Below are positions 1 through 7,331 of a stretch of 48,196 bases of DNA, piece after piece; position 1 is the stretch's first letter, and each line of letters starts with the position of its first letter. Below the pieces are notes generated by a model, which was given only the letters and a program-made list of their open reading frames with translations, was not told where the DNA came from and searched no databases. The translations under genes and the position numbers were made by a program. The stretch lies in NCBI GenBank assembly GCA_938002955.1, contig CALLAA010000016.1:1-48196 (forward strand), written 5' to 3'. Origin of the DNA: an uncultured Acidimicrobiales bacterium (lineage in GTDB: Bacteria > Actinomycetota > Acidimicrobiia > Acidimicrobiales > SHLQ01).

Positions 1-401
1 ACGCCGTTGCCGTTGACATCGATCCACACGCGGCCGCTGATCTCCGCGGTCTCGGCGATGAGGGCGAGAGGTGCTGCTCCGGCGGATTCGTCGGCGGACT
101 CGTCGTTGACGGTGGTGGCTACCGTTGTTTCCCGGATGACATCGTCGTCGGGACGGGCCAGGTCGCGAGATGCACTGGTTTCGCCAGCCTGGTCCTCGGC
201 TGTTTCGGTCAGGCCCAGGACCTCGGTATCGATGGCTCCCTCCACGACGTCATCGTCCACGATGCCGTCTTCGGACTGGGAGAGTTCGGCGAGCGGATCG
301 CCGACGATCTCATAAGCCGTAACCGCCAGGACTATCGAGAGCACAAGTGCGAGTACGCACGACGCCGCGATCACATATCGCTGATCCAAATGGATTCGCA
401 T
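1..401 (-). CDS. SdrD B-like domain surface protein, N-terminal part (runs off the window)
   Basis: Only the first 133 codons lie in the window; the gene continues beyond base 1. The ATG at 401 follows a good ribosome binding site (GGAGG, 5 nt before the start). Residues 1-30 are a short basic start and one hydrophobic stretch, fitting a signal peptide or signal anchor. An acidic, low-complexity linker rich in D, E, S and T follows. The last visible residues read GRVWIDVNGNG, which is the opening motif of SdrD B-type Cna-like repeats found in bacterial surface proteins. I infer an exported or wall-associated adhesin-like protein. Repeat number and anchoring cannot be judged from this fragment. 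Confidence 0.7.
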   Translation of the reverse strand, partial: MRIHLDQRYVIAASCVLALVLSIVLAVTAYEIVGDPLAELSQSEDGIVDDDVVEGAIDTEVLGLTETAEDQAGETSASRDLARPDDDVIRETTVATTVNDESADESAGAAPLALIAETAEISGRVWIDVNGNG

Positions 402-487
402 TTCATCCTCCGAGGGTGATCTTCACCATCCCCGTCGGATCTCTTTTGTCAGACATGAGTCGTTTGGCCTAGGGCCGACTCATTTCG

Positions 488-522
488 ATATCTCAGAGGG
501 CTGCAATATCTCAGAGGGCTGC
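488..522. repeat. 18-bp tandem duplication covering a stop codon
   Basis: The 17-mer ATATCTCAGAGGGCTGC occurs at 488-504 and again at 506-522, giving an 18-bp period. On the minus strand it contains the last codons and TGA stop of the GGCT-like gene, so a second in-frame TGA follows 18 bp after the first. Confidence 0.9.
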
Positions 523-1161
523 GACGTGCTCCCACTCGGCGTCGCCGAACGCCGACATGCCGATGGCCGGAGCGAGTTGTGCTCTGACCGCTGCGAGGTC
601 GTCGAAACCAAAGCCATCGAGAAGTCCGTTCGCGATGGTGCGCACATAGGTCGGGTGCGGGGCATTGACCTCTGGCGGGTTGGCGCTGGTGATCGTGAAG
701 ATGTGCTTGCCGTCGTGGTGTTGACCGAGGTGGAGGACCCGTCCGTACAGGCTGTCGAGAGCATCGACGAAGCCCTCGGCAACCGCGTGTTGGAGGTCGA
801 CGATCACCGTTGTGTCGGCACGGTTTTCTTGTTGTACGACATCGTCGAATTGTTCGTTGGTGATGTCGTGAAGGCGCAGGGCCGTGTGGTGGTCGCCCGG
901 CTCGCAGCCAAGGAATGCGACGCCGCCGCCGGACCATTTGTCGGCGACCCCGGCGAACATCAACGGGTAGTCGCAGAATCGGGTTTCGACGTTTGCGGGG
1001 GGCGTGTTGTCTCGTGCGCCTGGCGATGCCCCGATCGATCCGGTTGCGACGCCGCCGTTGAGATACACGGCGAACCGGTCGTTGGAGAGGTTCGATCCGA
1101 ACGCTGCATACCAGACACGGTCGGGTCGTTGTTGGGTGCTGCTTGGCTGAGGTATCGACAT
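511..1161 (-). CDS. gamma-glutamylcyclotransferase-fold (GGCT/AIG2-like) protein
   Basis: About 216 residues if translated from the ATG at 1161. The frame stays open further upstream to 1293, but that part would run into the divergent regulator and has no family character. The motif WYAAFGSNLSNDRF near the N-terminus is the YxxxGSN loop of the GGCT fold, which binds the gamma-glutamyl or similar substrate. The size and the RF-x-x-YL-x-GG continuation resemble a longer actinobacterial branch whose substrate is unknown to me. Cytosolic: no signal peptide or membrane segment. It is divergent from the GntR-type gene at 1325, which could regulate it; that is inference from position only. The ribosome binding site is weak, so the start is uncertain. 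Confidence 0.65.
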   Translation of the reverse strand: MSIPQPSSTQQRPDRVWYAAFGSNLSNDRFAVYLNGGVATGSIGASPGARDNTPPANVETRFCDYPLMFAGVADKWSGGGVAFLGCEPGDHHTALRLHDITNEQFDDVVQQENRADTTVIVDLQHAVAEGFVDALDSLYGRVLHLGQHHDGKHIFTITSANPPEVNAPHPTYVRTIANGLLDGFGFDDLAAVRAQLAPAIGMSAFGDAEWEHVAAL

Positions 1162-1324
1162 TGGTACTACAACGTAGTTGGGGGTCGCGGGTGCGCTGTC
1201 CAGCGTTGTTCTGACATCGGTTCGGGTGCGTCGCAAACTCACTTTGCTCGGCATCGCCGTAGTATCGCGGGTTCCAGATTGCACGACGGGCAAGGGAAGG
1301 TCGACAAAATGCAGGAATCACTCG

Positions 1325-2017
1325 ATGAGTAGCGAAACGGGCATAGCAATTGGCTCCGAGCCATTGTCCGCGTCCATTAAGCGCTTGCTCCTCGATCGGA
1401 TCGTCAACGGCGATTACGGACCCGGTGAGCGCATTGTGGAGAGTCGGCTTGCCAAGGAGCTCGAGATCAGCCAGTCGCCGGTGCGTGAGGCACTTCGCGA
1501 TCTTGCGGCGATGGGTATGGTCGAGATCGAGTCGCGGCGTGGGGCGCGTGTGCGTCAGCCAACGGCGAAGGAGCTTCGCGATGTCAGCGAGGTTCGTTCC
1601 GAGATCGACGCATTGGCGGCCCGTCTGGCAGCACCCCGGCTGAGTGCTGATGCCATGGAAGAACTGCGCACTGCTCATAGCGATATGACGGCGTGTCTTG
1701 AAGCCAAGGACTATGTCGGGATGACCGAGGCCGACGCAAACTTCCATCGCATCATTGCTCGAGAGTCCGGTAACGAAGCCGTCGAGCGTGTCTTTAGCCA
1801 GCTCGAACCATTTGCTCGGACATTCATTACCTTGACGTCGCCCGACGTTGAGCTCGAGGGAATCCTGCGGCAGCACGGTGGCATCTTGGATGCGTTAGTG
1901 GCCAAGGATGCGGGCCTTGCCGCCGAGCGCGCTCGTGCACATCAGCGCAGTGTTCGTGATGCGTTCTTCGATACCTCGGGTGCGGTCGAGAAATTTCTCA
2001 ACGGTTCTGACCACTAG
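1325..2017 (+). CDS. GntR-family transcriptional regulator, FCD subfamily
   Basis: A 230-residue protein. Residues ~10-75 form a winged helix-turn-helix with the GntR signatures GERIVESRLAKELEISQSPV and REALRDLAAMGMVE. Residues ~85-220 are an all-helical FCD ligand-binding domain, with an acidic/His pattern (EADANFHR; H in RQHGGILDAL) typical of metal and carboxylate binding. Such proteins usually repress catabolic genes for organic or amino acids and respond to the pathway substrate. I chose the ATG at 1325, preceded by AGGA about 9 nt upstream. The frame is open back to 1178 but that part lacks family features. It diverges from the GGCT-like gene and converges with the small gene at 2042. 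Confidence 0.88.
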   Translation: MSSETGIAIGSEPLSASIKRLLLDRIVNGDYGPGERIVESRLAKELEISQSPVREALRDLAAMGMVEIESRRGARVRQPTAKELRDVSEVRSEIDALAARLAAPRLSADAMEELRTAHSDMTACLEAKDYVGMTEADANFHRIIARESGNEAVERVFSQLEPFARTFITLTSPDVELEGILRQHGGILDALVAKDAGLAAERARAHQRSVRDAFFDTSGAVEKFLNGSDH

Positions 2018-2041
2018 CTCCGCAGGCTGAGGGCTCGAGCG

Positions 2042-2260
2042 CTAGCGGCGTGGCTGGCGGGTCGACCGGCCCGTCCAGCAGCCCTTGTGCCAGTGTCGAC
2101 GCAGGTCGACGGCTTCGGGCGGCACGGCAACGATGTGTCCGGTGCCCGGCATGATGTCGCGGTTGCAGCCTGGGCAGAGGTAGGTCTTGGTTGCCTGGTA
2201 TGGCTGGATCATTCGGGTCTCGGCGTCGGCCCAAAAGTCGTATGCCGGTCGTTTGGCCAT
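2042..2260 (-). CDS. small conserved actinobacterial zinc-ribbon-like protein
   Basis: A 72-residue protein beginning MAKRPAYDFWADAETRMIQP. It has a CPGC knuckle at residues ~29-32 and conserved HIVAVP and HW-x3-CW segments, so Cys and His residues could bind one metal ion. I recall closely similar short proteins across Actinobacteria, often misannotated as ATP/GTP-binding although no P-loop is present. Function is unknown. A longer frame in the same register runs upstream to 2764 but is the out-of-frame shadow of the gene at 2304. The ATG at 2260 lies 43 nt after that gene's stop, suggesting a two-gene unit. Confidence 0.72.
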   Translation of the reverse strand: MAKRPAYDFWADAETRMIQPYQATKTYLCPGCNRDIMPGTGHIVAVPPEAVDLRRHWHKGCWTGRSTRQPRR

Positions 2261-2303
2261 TGGTGAAGTGTGCCCGTAAATGGGCACAAAGCAATGGCGT
2301 TGG

Positions 2304-2807
2304 TCAGGTCGTTTCCGGGTCCTGTGGCTGCACGTTGAGTTCGGGCGGGATACCGTGTTCGGGTATTTGTGCGACGAGGTCGAGGAACGCGTCGGCGCGG
2401 TGCAGGCTGGTCGCCGACCCGAGCATCGCGCCGACCGCGTCGGTCGACCGTGCGACCGCGGCGGCGAAGAGGTACATGACCGCGTCTCGTTCTTCGGGTG
2501 TGCCTTCGACGCCGAAGCCGACGAGGATGATGTGGGAGCGACCTTCGGCGAGTTCGTCAGCGGTCGGGGACAGCGCTCCGACTGGGAGTGACGATGCGTC
2601 GGGGTGGGGGACCGGCAGGAACGTGCAGACCAACATGCCGGGTCGCCCGTCGTTGCAGGAGAAGCTGAGGAGTTCGGTGGCGCCGTTCGACGAGTTGTCG
2701 TTCGGGCTGATTGCGAGTTTGAGCGAGAGGTCGCTTGCGTGCTGGACCACCGTTGCTGGGTCACACGGCGTTGATGACCGGGTGATCAGAAATGCGATGT
2801 CAGCCAT
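2304..2807 (-). CDS. uncharacterised protein, possibly DUF4261-like
   Basis: A 167-residue soluble protein with no signal peptide. The composition is normal for a folded protein: hydrophobic start (MADIAFLITRS), a central FLPVPHPDASSLP segment, an HIILVGFGVEG strand, and a helical part with YLFAAAVARSTDAVGAMLG. The order of these segments reminds me of DUF4261 proteins, but no diagnostic residue was checked. Nothing around it gives a function. The ATG at 2807 is the only plausible start. Confidence 0.6.
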   Translation of the reverse strand: MADIAFLITRSSTPCDPATVVQHASDLSLKLAISPNDNSSNGATELLSFSCNDGRPGMLVCTFLPVPHPDASSLPVGALSPTADELAEGRSHIILVGFGVEGTPEERDAVMYLFAAAVARSTDAVGAMLGSATSLHRADAFLDLVAQIPEHGIPPELNVQPQDPETT

Positions 2808-3042
2808 GTAAATACGATCGGTCTGCGAAGTTCGGAGTTCAGCAGGAGTAGTCGAATAGGTATCGGCTGCTCAGTGCTGTGTGGAGGCAGACGAGCAGTT
2901 GCGGGCTCGTGAGCGCGCATGACCTTAGCGAACTGTGGTGACGCTGCGTAGTCGTGGCCCTACTTTCTCTCACGGATTGGCGATGTCGCTTCGGTTCTTC
3001 TGATCGGCACTCGGAGCCGCCTACGATGCGGAGCGACATCAC
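2808..3042. other. intergenic region between divergent genes, nothing recognised
   Basis: These 235 bp separate the minus-strand gene starting at 2807 from the TVP38-like gene at 3043 and must hold both promoters. I see no convincing operator, hairpin or small gene. A 67-codon minus-strand frame here (2839-3042) lacks coding character. Confidence 0.5.
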
Positions 3043-3696
3043 ATGAGCCGCTTCGCCCCTTCCCTCGCCGTTCTTCGGCTTCTCCTGCTGGGATTCCTCC
3101 TGGGCGTGACCGCGGTGGCGCTGTTGCTTCTCGGCACCGATGGGGTGGCCGATGTGCTCGAGGACGCGGCGGACAGCCGGTGGGGTATCGCTGCGTTCGT
3201 GGTGCTGTACGTGGTTGCGGTCGTGACGCTGGTCCCGGGGACGATCGGCACCGTGACCGCTGGTGCTGTGCTGGGCTTCGCGGTCGGTTTTCCGGTGGCC
3301 ATGGTCGGGTCGCTAATCGGGGCGACGATTGCGTTCTTCATTGCGCGGGGGTTGGGCCGCGAGGGTTCTCAAGAGTTGCTGGGTGGTCGGTTGATGTCGC
3401 TCGACGATTGGATCGGGGAGAACGATTTTGTGTCGATCGTCGTCCTGCGGCTGATGCCGATCGTTCCGTTCAACCTGTTGAACTACGCAGCTGGCCTGAC
3501 GGCGATGCGGCCGTCTCGGTACGTCGCTGGTTCGGTCATCGGGATGTTGCCGGGGACGGCGCTGACGACGTTTGCGGCGTCCCGTGCCGACGACCCGTCG
3601 AGCTCGGCGTTTCTGCTCGCCGCCGGGGCCTTGCTGGCGACCGTCGTGATCTCGACGTTCGCTGCGCGCCGGTTGGCATCGGCCCGTTCGACGTAG
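3043..3696 (+). CDS. TVP38/TMEM64-family (VTT/SNARE-associated) membrane protein
   Basis: A 217-residue integral membrane protein with about five hydrophobic segments. The family core is clear: LVPGTIGTVTAGAVLGFAVG, then GSLIGATIAFFIARGLGR, then the conserved IVVLRLMPIVPFNLLNYAAG loop where R, P, P, N and G match the VTT/DedA fold. Family members are implicated in lipid scrambling or small-molecule transport; the substrate here is unknown. It is convergent with the ABC permease gene (5 bp between stops). TVP38-family genes are often linked to MerA-like oxidoreductases, and one lies 2 kb away, so I regard it as part of the ynj-like cluster. Confidence 0.88.
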   Translation: MSRFAPSLAVLRLLLLGFLLGVTAVALLLLGTDGVADVLEDAADSRWGIAAFVVLYVVAVVTLVPGTIGTVTAGAVLGFAVGFPVAMVGSLIGATIAFFIARGLGREGSQELLGGRLMSLDDWIGENDFVSIVVLRLMPIVPFNLLNYAAGLTAMRPSRYVAGSVIGMLPGTALTTFAASRADDPSSSAFLLAAGALLATVVISTFAARRLASARST

Positions 3697-3701
3697 CGAA
3701 C

Positions 3702-4472
3702 CTACAGCGGTGGCGGGTCGACGCCGGATCGCCGTTGGGAGATGGCGAGTGCGATGAGCGGCGGGGCGATCACCACCAGGTCGAGTACCGCGGCGACTTG
3801 TGGGTCGGCTCGCACGAGGGGCACGAAGAGCAGGGGCAGCATCGGGACGCCGCCGCCGACGCCGAGGCTTGTGCCGTATTGGGCCCACGAGATCGTGAAG
3901 CCGAGGGCGAGGGCGAGGGCGACTTGTCTGCGCATGCCGGGGAGCGTGACGGACTGAATGCGTTGCCAGGTGTCGCCGGTGAGCATGGTGGCTGCGGCTT
4001 CTCGGTTGCGGAGCTCTGGGGTGAAGCCGGGGGTGAGCACAAGGATGCAGTAGGGCACGACGAAGACGAGGTGGGCCAGGACCAGACCGGCGAGCGAGTC
4101 GGCCAGGCCGAGTCGAAGGAACCACACCCGCAGGCCTTCGCCGACGACGAGGGGCGGGAGCAGTAGGGGAAGAATCACGACTAGCCAGACCGCGCGGGGT
4201 GCGTCGAGTTGGGCGAGTGAGCGAGAGGCGGGCCAGGCGATGAGGACGCCGATCAGGGCGGCCGCGATTGCGACGGTGACCGAGTTGGCGATCGCTTCGG
4301 GGAGGAGGCCGTCGTTGAGAACCCGTTCGATGCCGCGGAGGCCGAAGCGTTGAGGGATGAGGTTTGGGGCGCGCCATTCGTCGGAGAATGCCTGGATCGG
4401 CAGGAGTAGGAGCGGGCCGACGAGCACGAAGAGCATGGTGCCGATGAGGGCGCGTGGTGCGAGGCGGCTCAT
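3702..4472 (-). CDS. ABC transporter permease, YnjC-like (second half)
   Basis: A 256-residue inner-membrane permease with about six hydrophobic segments. The EAA-type loop that contacts the ATPase is around residues 150-175 (NREAAATMLTGDTWQRIQSV followed by LPGMRRQ). The family is type I ABC import permeases (thiamine/iron/spermidine-like). Its ATG overlaps the stop of the preceding permease by 4 nt (TCAT at 4469-4472), implying translational coupling and a heterodimeric channel. In E. coli YnjC the two halves are one polypeptide; here they are two. No ATPase gene follows. Substrate unknown. Confidence 0.85.
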   Translation of the reverse strand: MSRLAPRALIGTMLFVLVGPLLLLPIQAFSDEWRAPNLIPQRFGLRGIERVLNDGLLPEAIANSVTVAIAAALIGVLIAWPASRSLAQLDAPRAVWLVVILPLLLPPLVVGEGLRVWFLRLGLADSLAGLVLAHLVFVVPYCILVLTPGFTPELRNREAAATMLTGDTWQRIQSVTLPGMRRQVALALALGFTISWAQYGTSLGVGGGVPMLPLLFVPLVRADPQVAAVLDLVVIAPPLIALAISQRRSGVDPPPL

Positions 4473-5341
4473 TGGTCGTCACCGTTGCGGTCCCGTGGGG
4501 CGCGTGGGCTGGTCAGGCGCATGCCGGACCACAAGGCGGCGATGGCCAGCGCGAGCACGATGATGGAGGTGACGACGAGTGCGGCTGCTGCGTCGGGGCG
4601 GGCGACGGGTCCGCGCAGCCGGACGACGGTGATCGACCATGTGGTGAGTGCGTCGGGGGACAGCGGGCCAACGACTTGCGGAACCTCGGTGCTGCCAACG
4701 ACGAACGCGGCGACGACGAGCGAGCCGAGCAGCGTCGGGCGGGCGAGTTGGGGGAGGAGTACGCCGCGCCAGCGTTCGAGCCGGGTCGCTCCGAGGGTGC
4801 GGGCAGCTTCTTCGCGGGAGCGGTCGTCTTCGCCGAAGGCGGCGAGCATAAGCAGGGTGAGGAAGGGAACTTCCTTCAGGATGTAGACGACGATGACGCC
4901 CCATCCGAACGGGCTCGCGATGATGGGGAGCGTGTCGCCGACGCGATCGACGACGCCGCCAGGTCCGAGCCAGAGCACCGCAACCGAGGCAATGACGAGG
5001 TGTGGGACGGGGAGCGGTAGGGCGACGAGGCCGCGGGCGAAGGGTGTGGATCGGCGTAGCGCCATGGCGAGGGGAATGGAGAGGGCAACGGAGGCGGTTG
5101 TTGCGATGAATGCGGCGCGCAGTGTGAAGATCACGGCGTCGAGAAATCCCTGATCGCTCAGCAATCGCCGCCACGCGTCGGTGCCGTACGATCCTCCAAT
5201 TAGCGCGCCGGGGCGGAACGACGCTGACACCACGCCTGCGAGCGCCGCGACGCTCAACCCGCCCACCAACAGCAACGCCGGAACAACACCGAGGAAGGAT
5301 CGCCATCGATGCTCGACGCTTCGCTTCGTGAACGACTTCAT
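4469..5341 (-). CDS. ABC transporter permease, YnjC-like (first half)
   Basis: A 290-residue permease starting MKSFTKRSVEHRWRSFLGVV, with about six transmembrane segments. The EAA loop is near residues 190-210 (REEAARTLGATRLERWRGVL followed by LPQLARP). I chose the ATG at 5341 because the first membrane segment begins about residue 17 and no later in-frame start codon precedes it. The frame is open to 5545, but that part is antisense to the CDP-alcohol transferase. The start lies inside that gene's first codons, so the two divergent genes overlap by 33 bp at their 5' ends. It pairs with the downstream permease and probably with the YnjB-like lipoprotein at 7328. Confidence 0.83.
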   Translation of the reverse strand: MKSFTKRSVEHRWRSFLGVVPALLLVGGLSVAALAGVVSASFRPGALIGGSYGTDAWRRLLSDQGFLDAVIFTLRAAFIATTASVALSIPLAMALRRSTPFARGLVALPLPVPHLVIASVAVLWLGPGGVVDRVGDTLPIIASPFGWGVIVVYILKEVPFLTLLMLAAFGEDDRSREEAARTLGATRLERWRGVLLPQLARPTLLGSLVVAAFVVGSTEVPQVVGPLSPDALTTWSITVVRLRGPVARPDAAAALVVTSIIVLALAIAALWSGMRLTSPRAPRDRNGDDQ

Positions 5342-5941
5342 CCCGGGCTCGATCGGATCGCTGGCGGGCTGGACGCGGCCGGGTTGACCCCGAACGTGGT
5401 GACGGGTATCGGGTTCGTCGTCGGGCTGGGGGCGTGTGTTGCGGTGGCGACGGATCGGTGGATACTGGGGCTGATCATGTGGTTGTTGAACCGGTTGATC
5501 GATGGACTCGATGGTCCGCTCGCCCGGCGTGTTGGCGAAACCCAACTGGGTGGGTTCCTCGACATCATGGCGGACTTTGCGATCTACGGCGGCATCGTCG
5601 TGGCGATTGGTTGGTCGGTTCCCGATGCCCGGGTGGCTGCGCTCGTGGTGTTCCTGACGTACTACCTAAACGGCAGTGCGTTTTTGGCCTGGTCGAGCTT
5701 GGCGCAGCGTCAGATGCTGGCAGGCGATGGTCGAAGTTTGCACTTTCCGGCCGGTTTAGCCGAGGGCACGGAGACGATCGCCGCAATGAGCGTGGTGTTG
5801 TTGGTCGGCAGCTATACCCGGGAGTTGTTGTGGGCATGGGCGGCGATCGTGGCGATAACGGTGGTGCAGCGGATCCGGTTTGTGGCCGTCAGCCTCGCGG
5901 ATGATCGACCTTCCCGAGGAGATCAAGAACCGGGGTCGTGA
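5309..5941 (+). CDS. CDP-alcohol phosphatidyltransferase family membrane protein, YnjF-like
   Basis: A 210-residue integral membrane enzyme. The catalytic signature D-G-x2-A-R-x8-G-x3-D-x3-D is complete at residues ~71-95: DGLDGPLARRVGETQLGGFL followed by DIMAD, the metal-binding aspartates of the family. It should transfer a phosphoalcohol from a CDP-linked donor; the acceptor is unknown. Start ATG at 5309 has GAGGAAGGA upstream, and the N-terminal PGLDRIAGGL-x-AAGLTPN-x-VT pattern is typical of the family. It overlaps the divergent permease by 33 bp at the 5' end and the convergent flavoprotein gene by 53 bp at the 3' end. Its neighbours match the E. coli ynj cluster, where ynjF is this family. 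Confidence 0.9.
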   Translation: MLDASLRERLHPGLDRIAGGLDAAGLTPNVVTGIGFVVGLGACVAVATDRWILGLIMWLLNRLIDGLDGPLARRVGETQLGGFLDIMADFAIYGGIVVAIGWSVPDARVAALVVFLTYYLNGSAFLAWSSLAQRQMLAGDGRSLHFPAGLAEGTETIAAMSVVLLVGSYTRELLWAWAAIVAITVVQRIRFVAVSLADDRPSRGDQEPGS

Positions 5942-7331
5942 GTTTGCGGGTCCGGTCGGAGAAGTACTGCTCGCGCAGGGTCTCGTTGGCGGCCTTTGCG
6001 GCGCCTTCGGCGAAGGTGGGGTAGGGGCGGACCATTTGGCCGATGTCGCGGAGCTTGGCACCGTCGTGAATGCGGGCGGTCATCTCGTTGATGGTTTCGC
6101 CTGCGGTGGTGCCGACGACGGTTGCGCCGACGAGGCGGCCTTTGCTGTCGGTGAACAGGTCGGCGAAGCCGATGGGTGTTCCGCTGGTGACGGCCCGGTC
6201 GAGTTGGTCGTAGTCGAAGTGGTGACGTTCGATATCGTCGCCCTCGATCTGTCCGACGCTCGCGACCTCGGGATCGCAGAAGATGGCGAATGGGATCTTG
6301 TCGTGGTCGGCTTTGCGGCGTAGGCGGAACAGCGCGTTGGAGACGACGAGGCCGCCGTGCAGTCCGGCGGTGTGCGTGAACGGCATCTTGCCGATGACGT
6401 CGCCGCCGGCGTAGATGTGCGGGTTGGAGGACTGGAGCAGATCGTCGACGACGACGTGTCCTCGTTCGTCGAGCTCGACGTCGACGAGGTCGAGTCCGAC
6501 GTTGGCGGTGTTTGCACGTCGGCCGACGGCGACGAGGATTTCGTCGCATTCGATTCGGGTTCCGTCGTCGATGATGACGGTGGCGGTGCCGGATGCGGTG
6601 TCGCCTTCGACGCCGGTGACCTTGGAGCCTTCGAGCACGGTCATGCCTTCGGAGCGCATCTGTTCGCCGACGACGTGGGCGACCTGTTCGCCGAGCATGG
6701 GAAGGATGCGCGGTGCGGCTTCGACGAGGGTGACGTCGCTGCCGAGTCGGCCGAAGGCTTGGCCGAGTTCGCAGCCGATGGCACCTGCGCCGATGACGAC
6801 GAGTCGCTTGGGGAGCTCGTCGAGTTCCCAGATGGTGTCGGAGGTGCGGGGGTTGGCTTCGCGCAGTCCGGGGATGCCGGGGACGACGGGCGATGCGCCG
6901 GTGGCGATCATGGCCTTGCGGTAGTGGAGCACATCATCGCCGGCGGTGATTTCGCCATCGGCGGTGAATGCGCCGTATTCGGCGATGACGCGGACTCCGG
7001 CCTTTTCGAGCCGTTCGACGGAGTCGTGGTGGGCAATGTGTTCTTGTGCGTCTTTGACGCCGGCCATAACGGCGGCGAAGTCGACCTGGGGTTCGACGCT
7101 GGTGATGCCGTGGACTTGGGCGGTGCGCATGACGTGGGCGGCGTGTGCTGCTGAGAGGAGGCGTTTGCTCGGGACACAGCCGGTCCACAGGCAGTCGCCG
7201 CCGGGATGGTTTGGTTCGACCATGACGACCGAGGCGCCCATGCCTGCGGCGCCGTGGGCGGCCACGAGTCCGGCGGTGCCACCGCCGATGATCACCAAGT
7301 CGATCAATTCGTCGTTGTTTTCTTCAGTCAT
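5889..7331 (-). CDS. FAD-dependent pyridine nucleotide-disulfide oxidoreductase (MerA/Lpd-like)
   Basis: A 480-residue flavoprotein. N-terminal FAD site IIGGGTAGLVAAHGAAGMGA, then the redox-active disulfide GGDCLWTGCVPSKR (CxxxxC), an NAD(P)H site VVIGAGAIGCELGQAFGRLG, the second FAD motif YAGGDV around residue 310, and a C-terminal dimerisation domain ending in MVRPYPTFAEGAAKAANE. True lipoamide dehydrogenases have a catalytic HPT-x-SE here; this protein has RPYPTFAE instead, so it is probably neither Lpd nor a proven mercuric reductase (no N-terminal HMA domain or C-terminal CC pair). The ATG at 7331 overlaps the lipoprotein's stop by 4 nt, so both come from one message. Physiological substrate unknown. 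Confidence 0.88.
   Translation of the reverse strand: MTEENNDELIDLVIIGGGTAGLVAAHGAAGMGASVVMVEPNHPGGDCLWTGCVPSKRLLSAAHAAHVMRTAQVHGITSVEPQVDFAAVMAGVKDAQEHIAHHDSVERLEKAGVRVIAEYGAFTADGEITAGDDVLHYRKAMIATGASPVVPGIPGLREANPRTSDTIWELDELPKRLVVIGAGAIGCELGQAFGRLGSDVTLVEAAPRILPMLGEQVAHVVGEQMRSEGMTVLEGSKVTGVEGDTASGTATVIIDDGTRIECDEILVAVGRRANTANVGLDLVDVELDERGHVVVDDLLQSSNPHIYAGGDVIGKMPFTHTAGLHGGLVVSNALFRLRRKADHDKIPFAIFCDPEVASVGQIEGDDIERHHFDYDQLDRAVTSGTPIGFADLFTDSKGRLVGATVVGTTAGETINEMTARIHDGAKLRDIGQMVRPYPTFAEGAAKAANETLREQYFSDRTRKLTTPVLDLLGKVDHPRG

Noticed and set aside
449-1876. A 475-codon open frame on the minus strand
   Set aside because: It is Arg/His/Pro-rich with no domain and runs antisense through the GntR regulator and out of frame through the GGCT-like gene; a high-GC shadow.
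3313-4482. A 389-codon Arg-rich frame across the TVP38 gene and a permease
   Set aside because: Composition is typical of out-of-frame GC-rich DNA and both true genes there have clear family motifs.
5889-7331. Call as mercuric reductase or lipoamide dehydrogenase proper
   Set aside because: No HMA domain, no C-terminal vicinal Cys, no mer genes, and the C-terminal HPT-x-SE motif of Lpd is replaced by RPYPTFAE.
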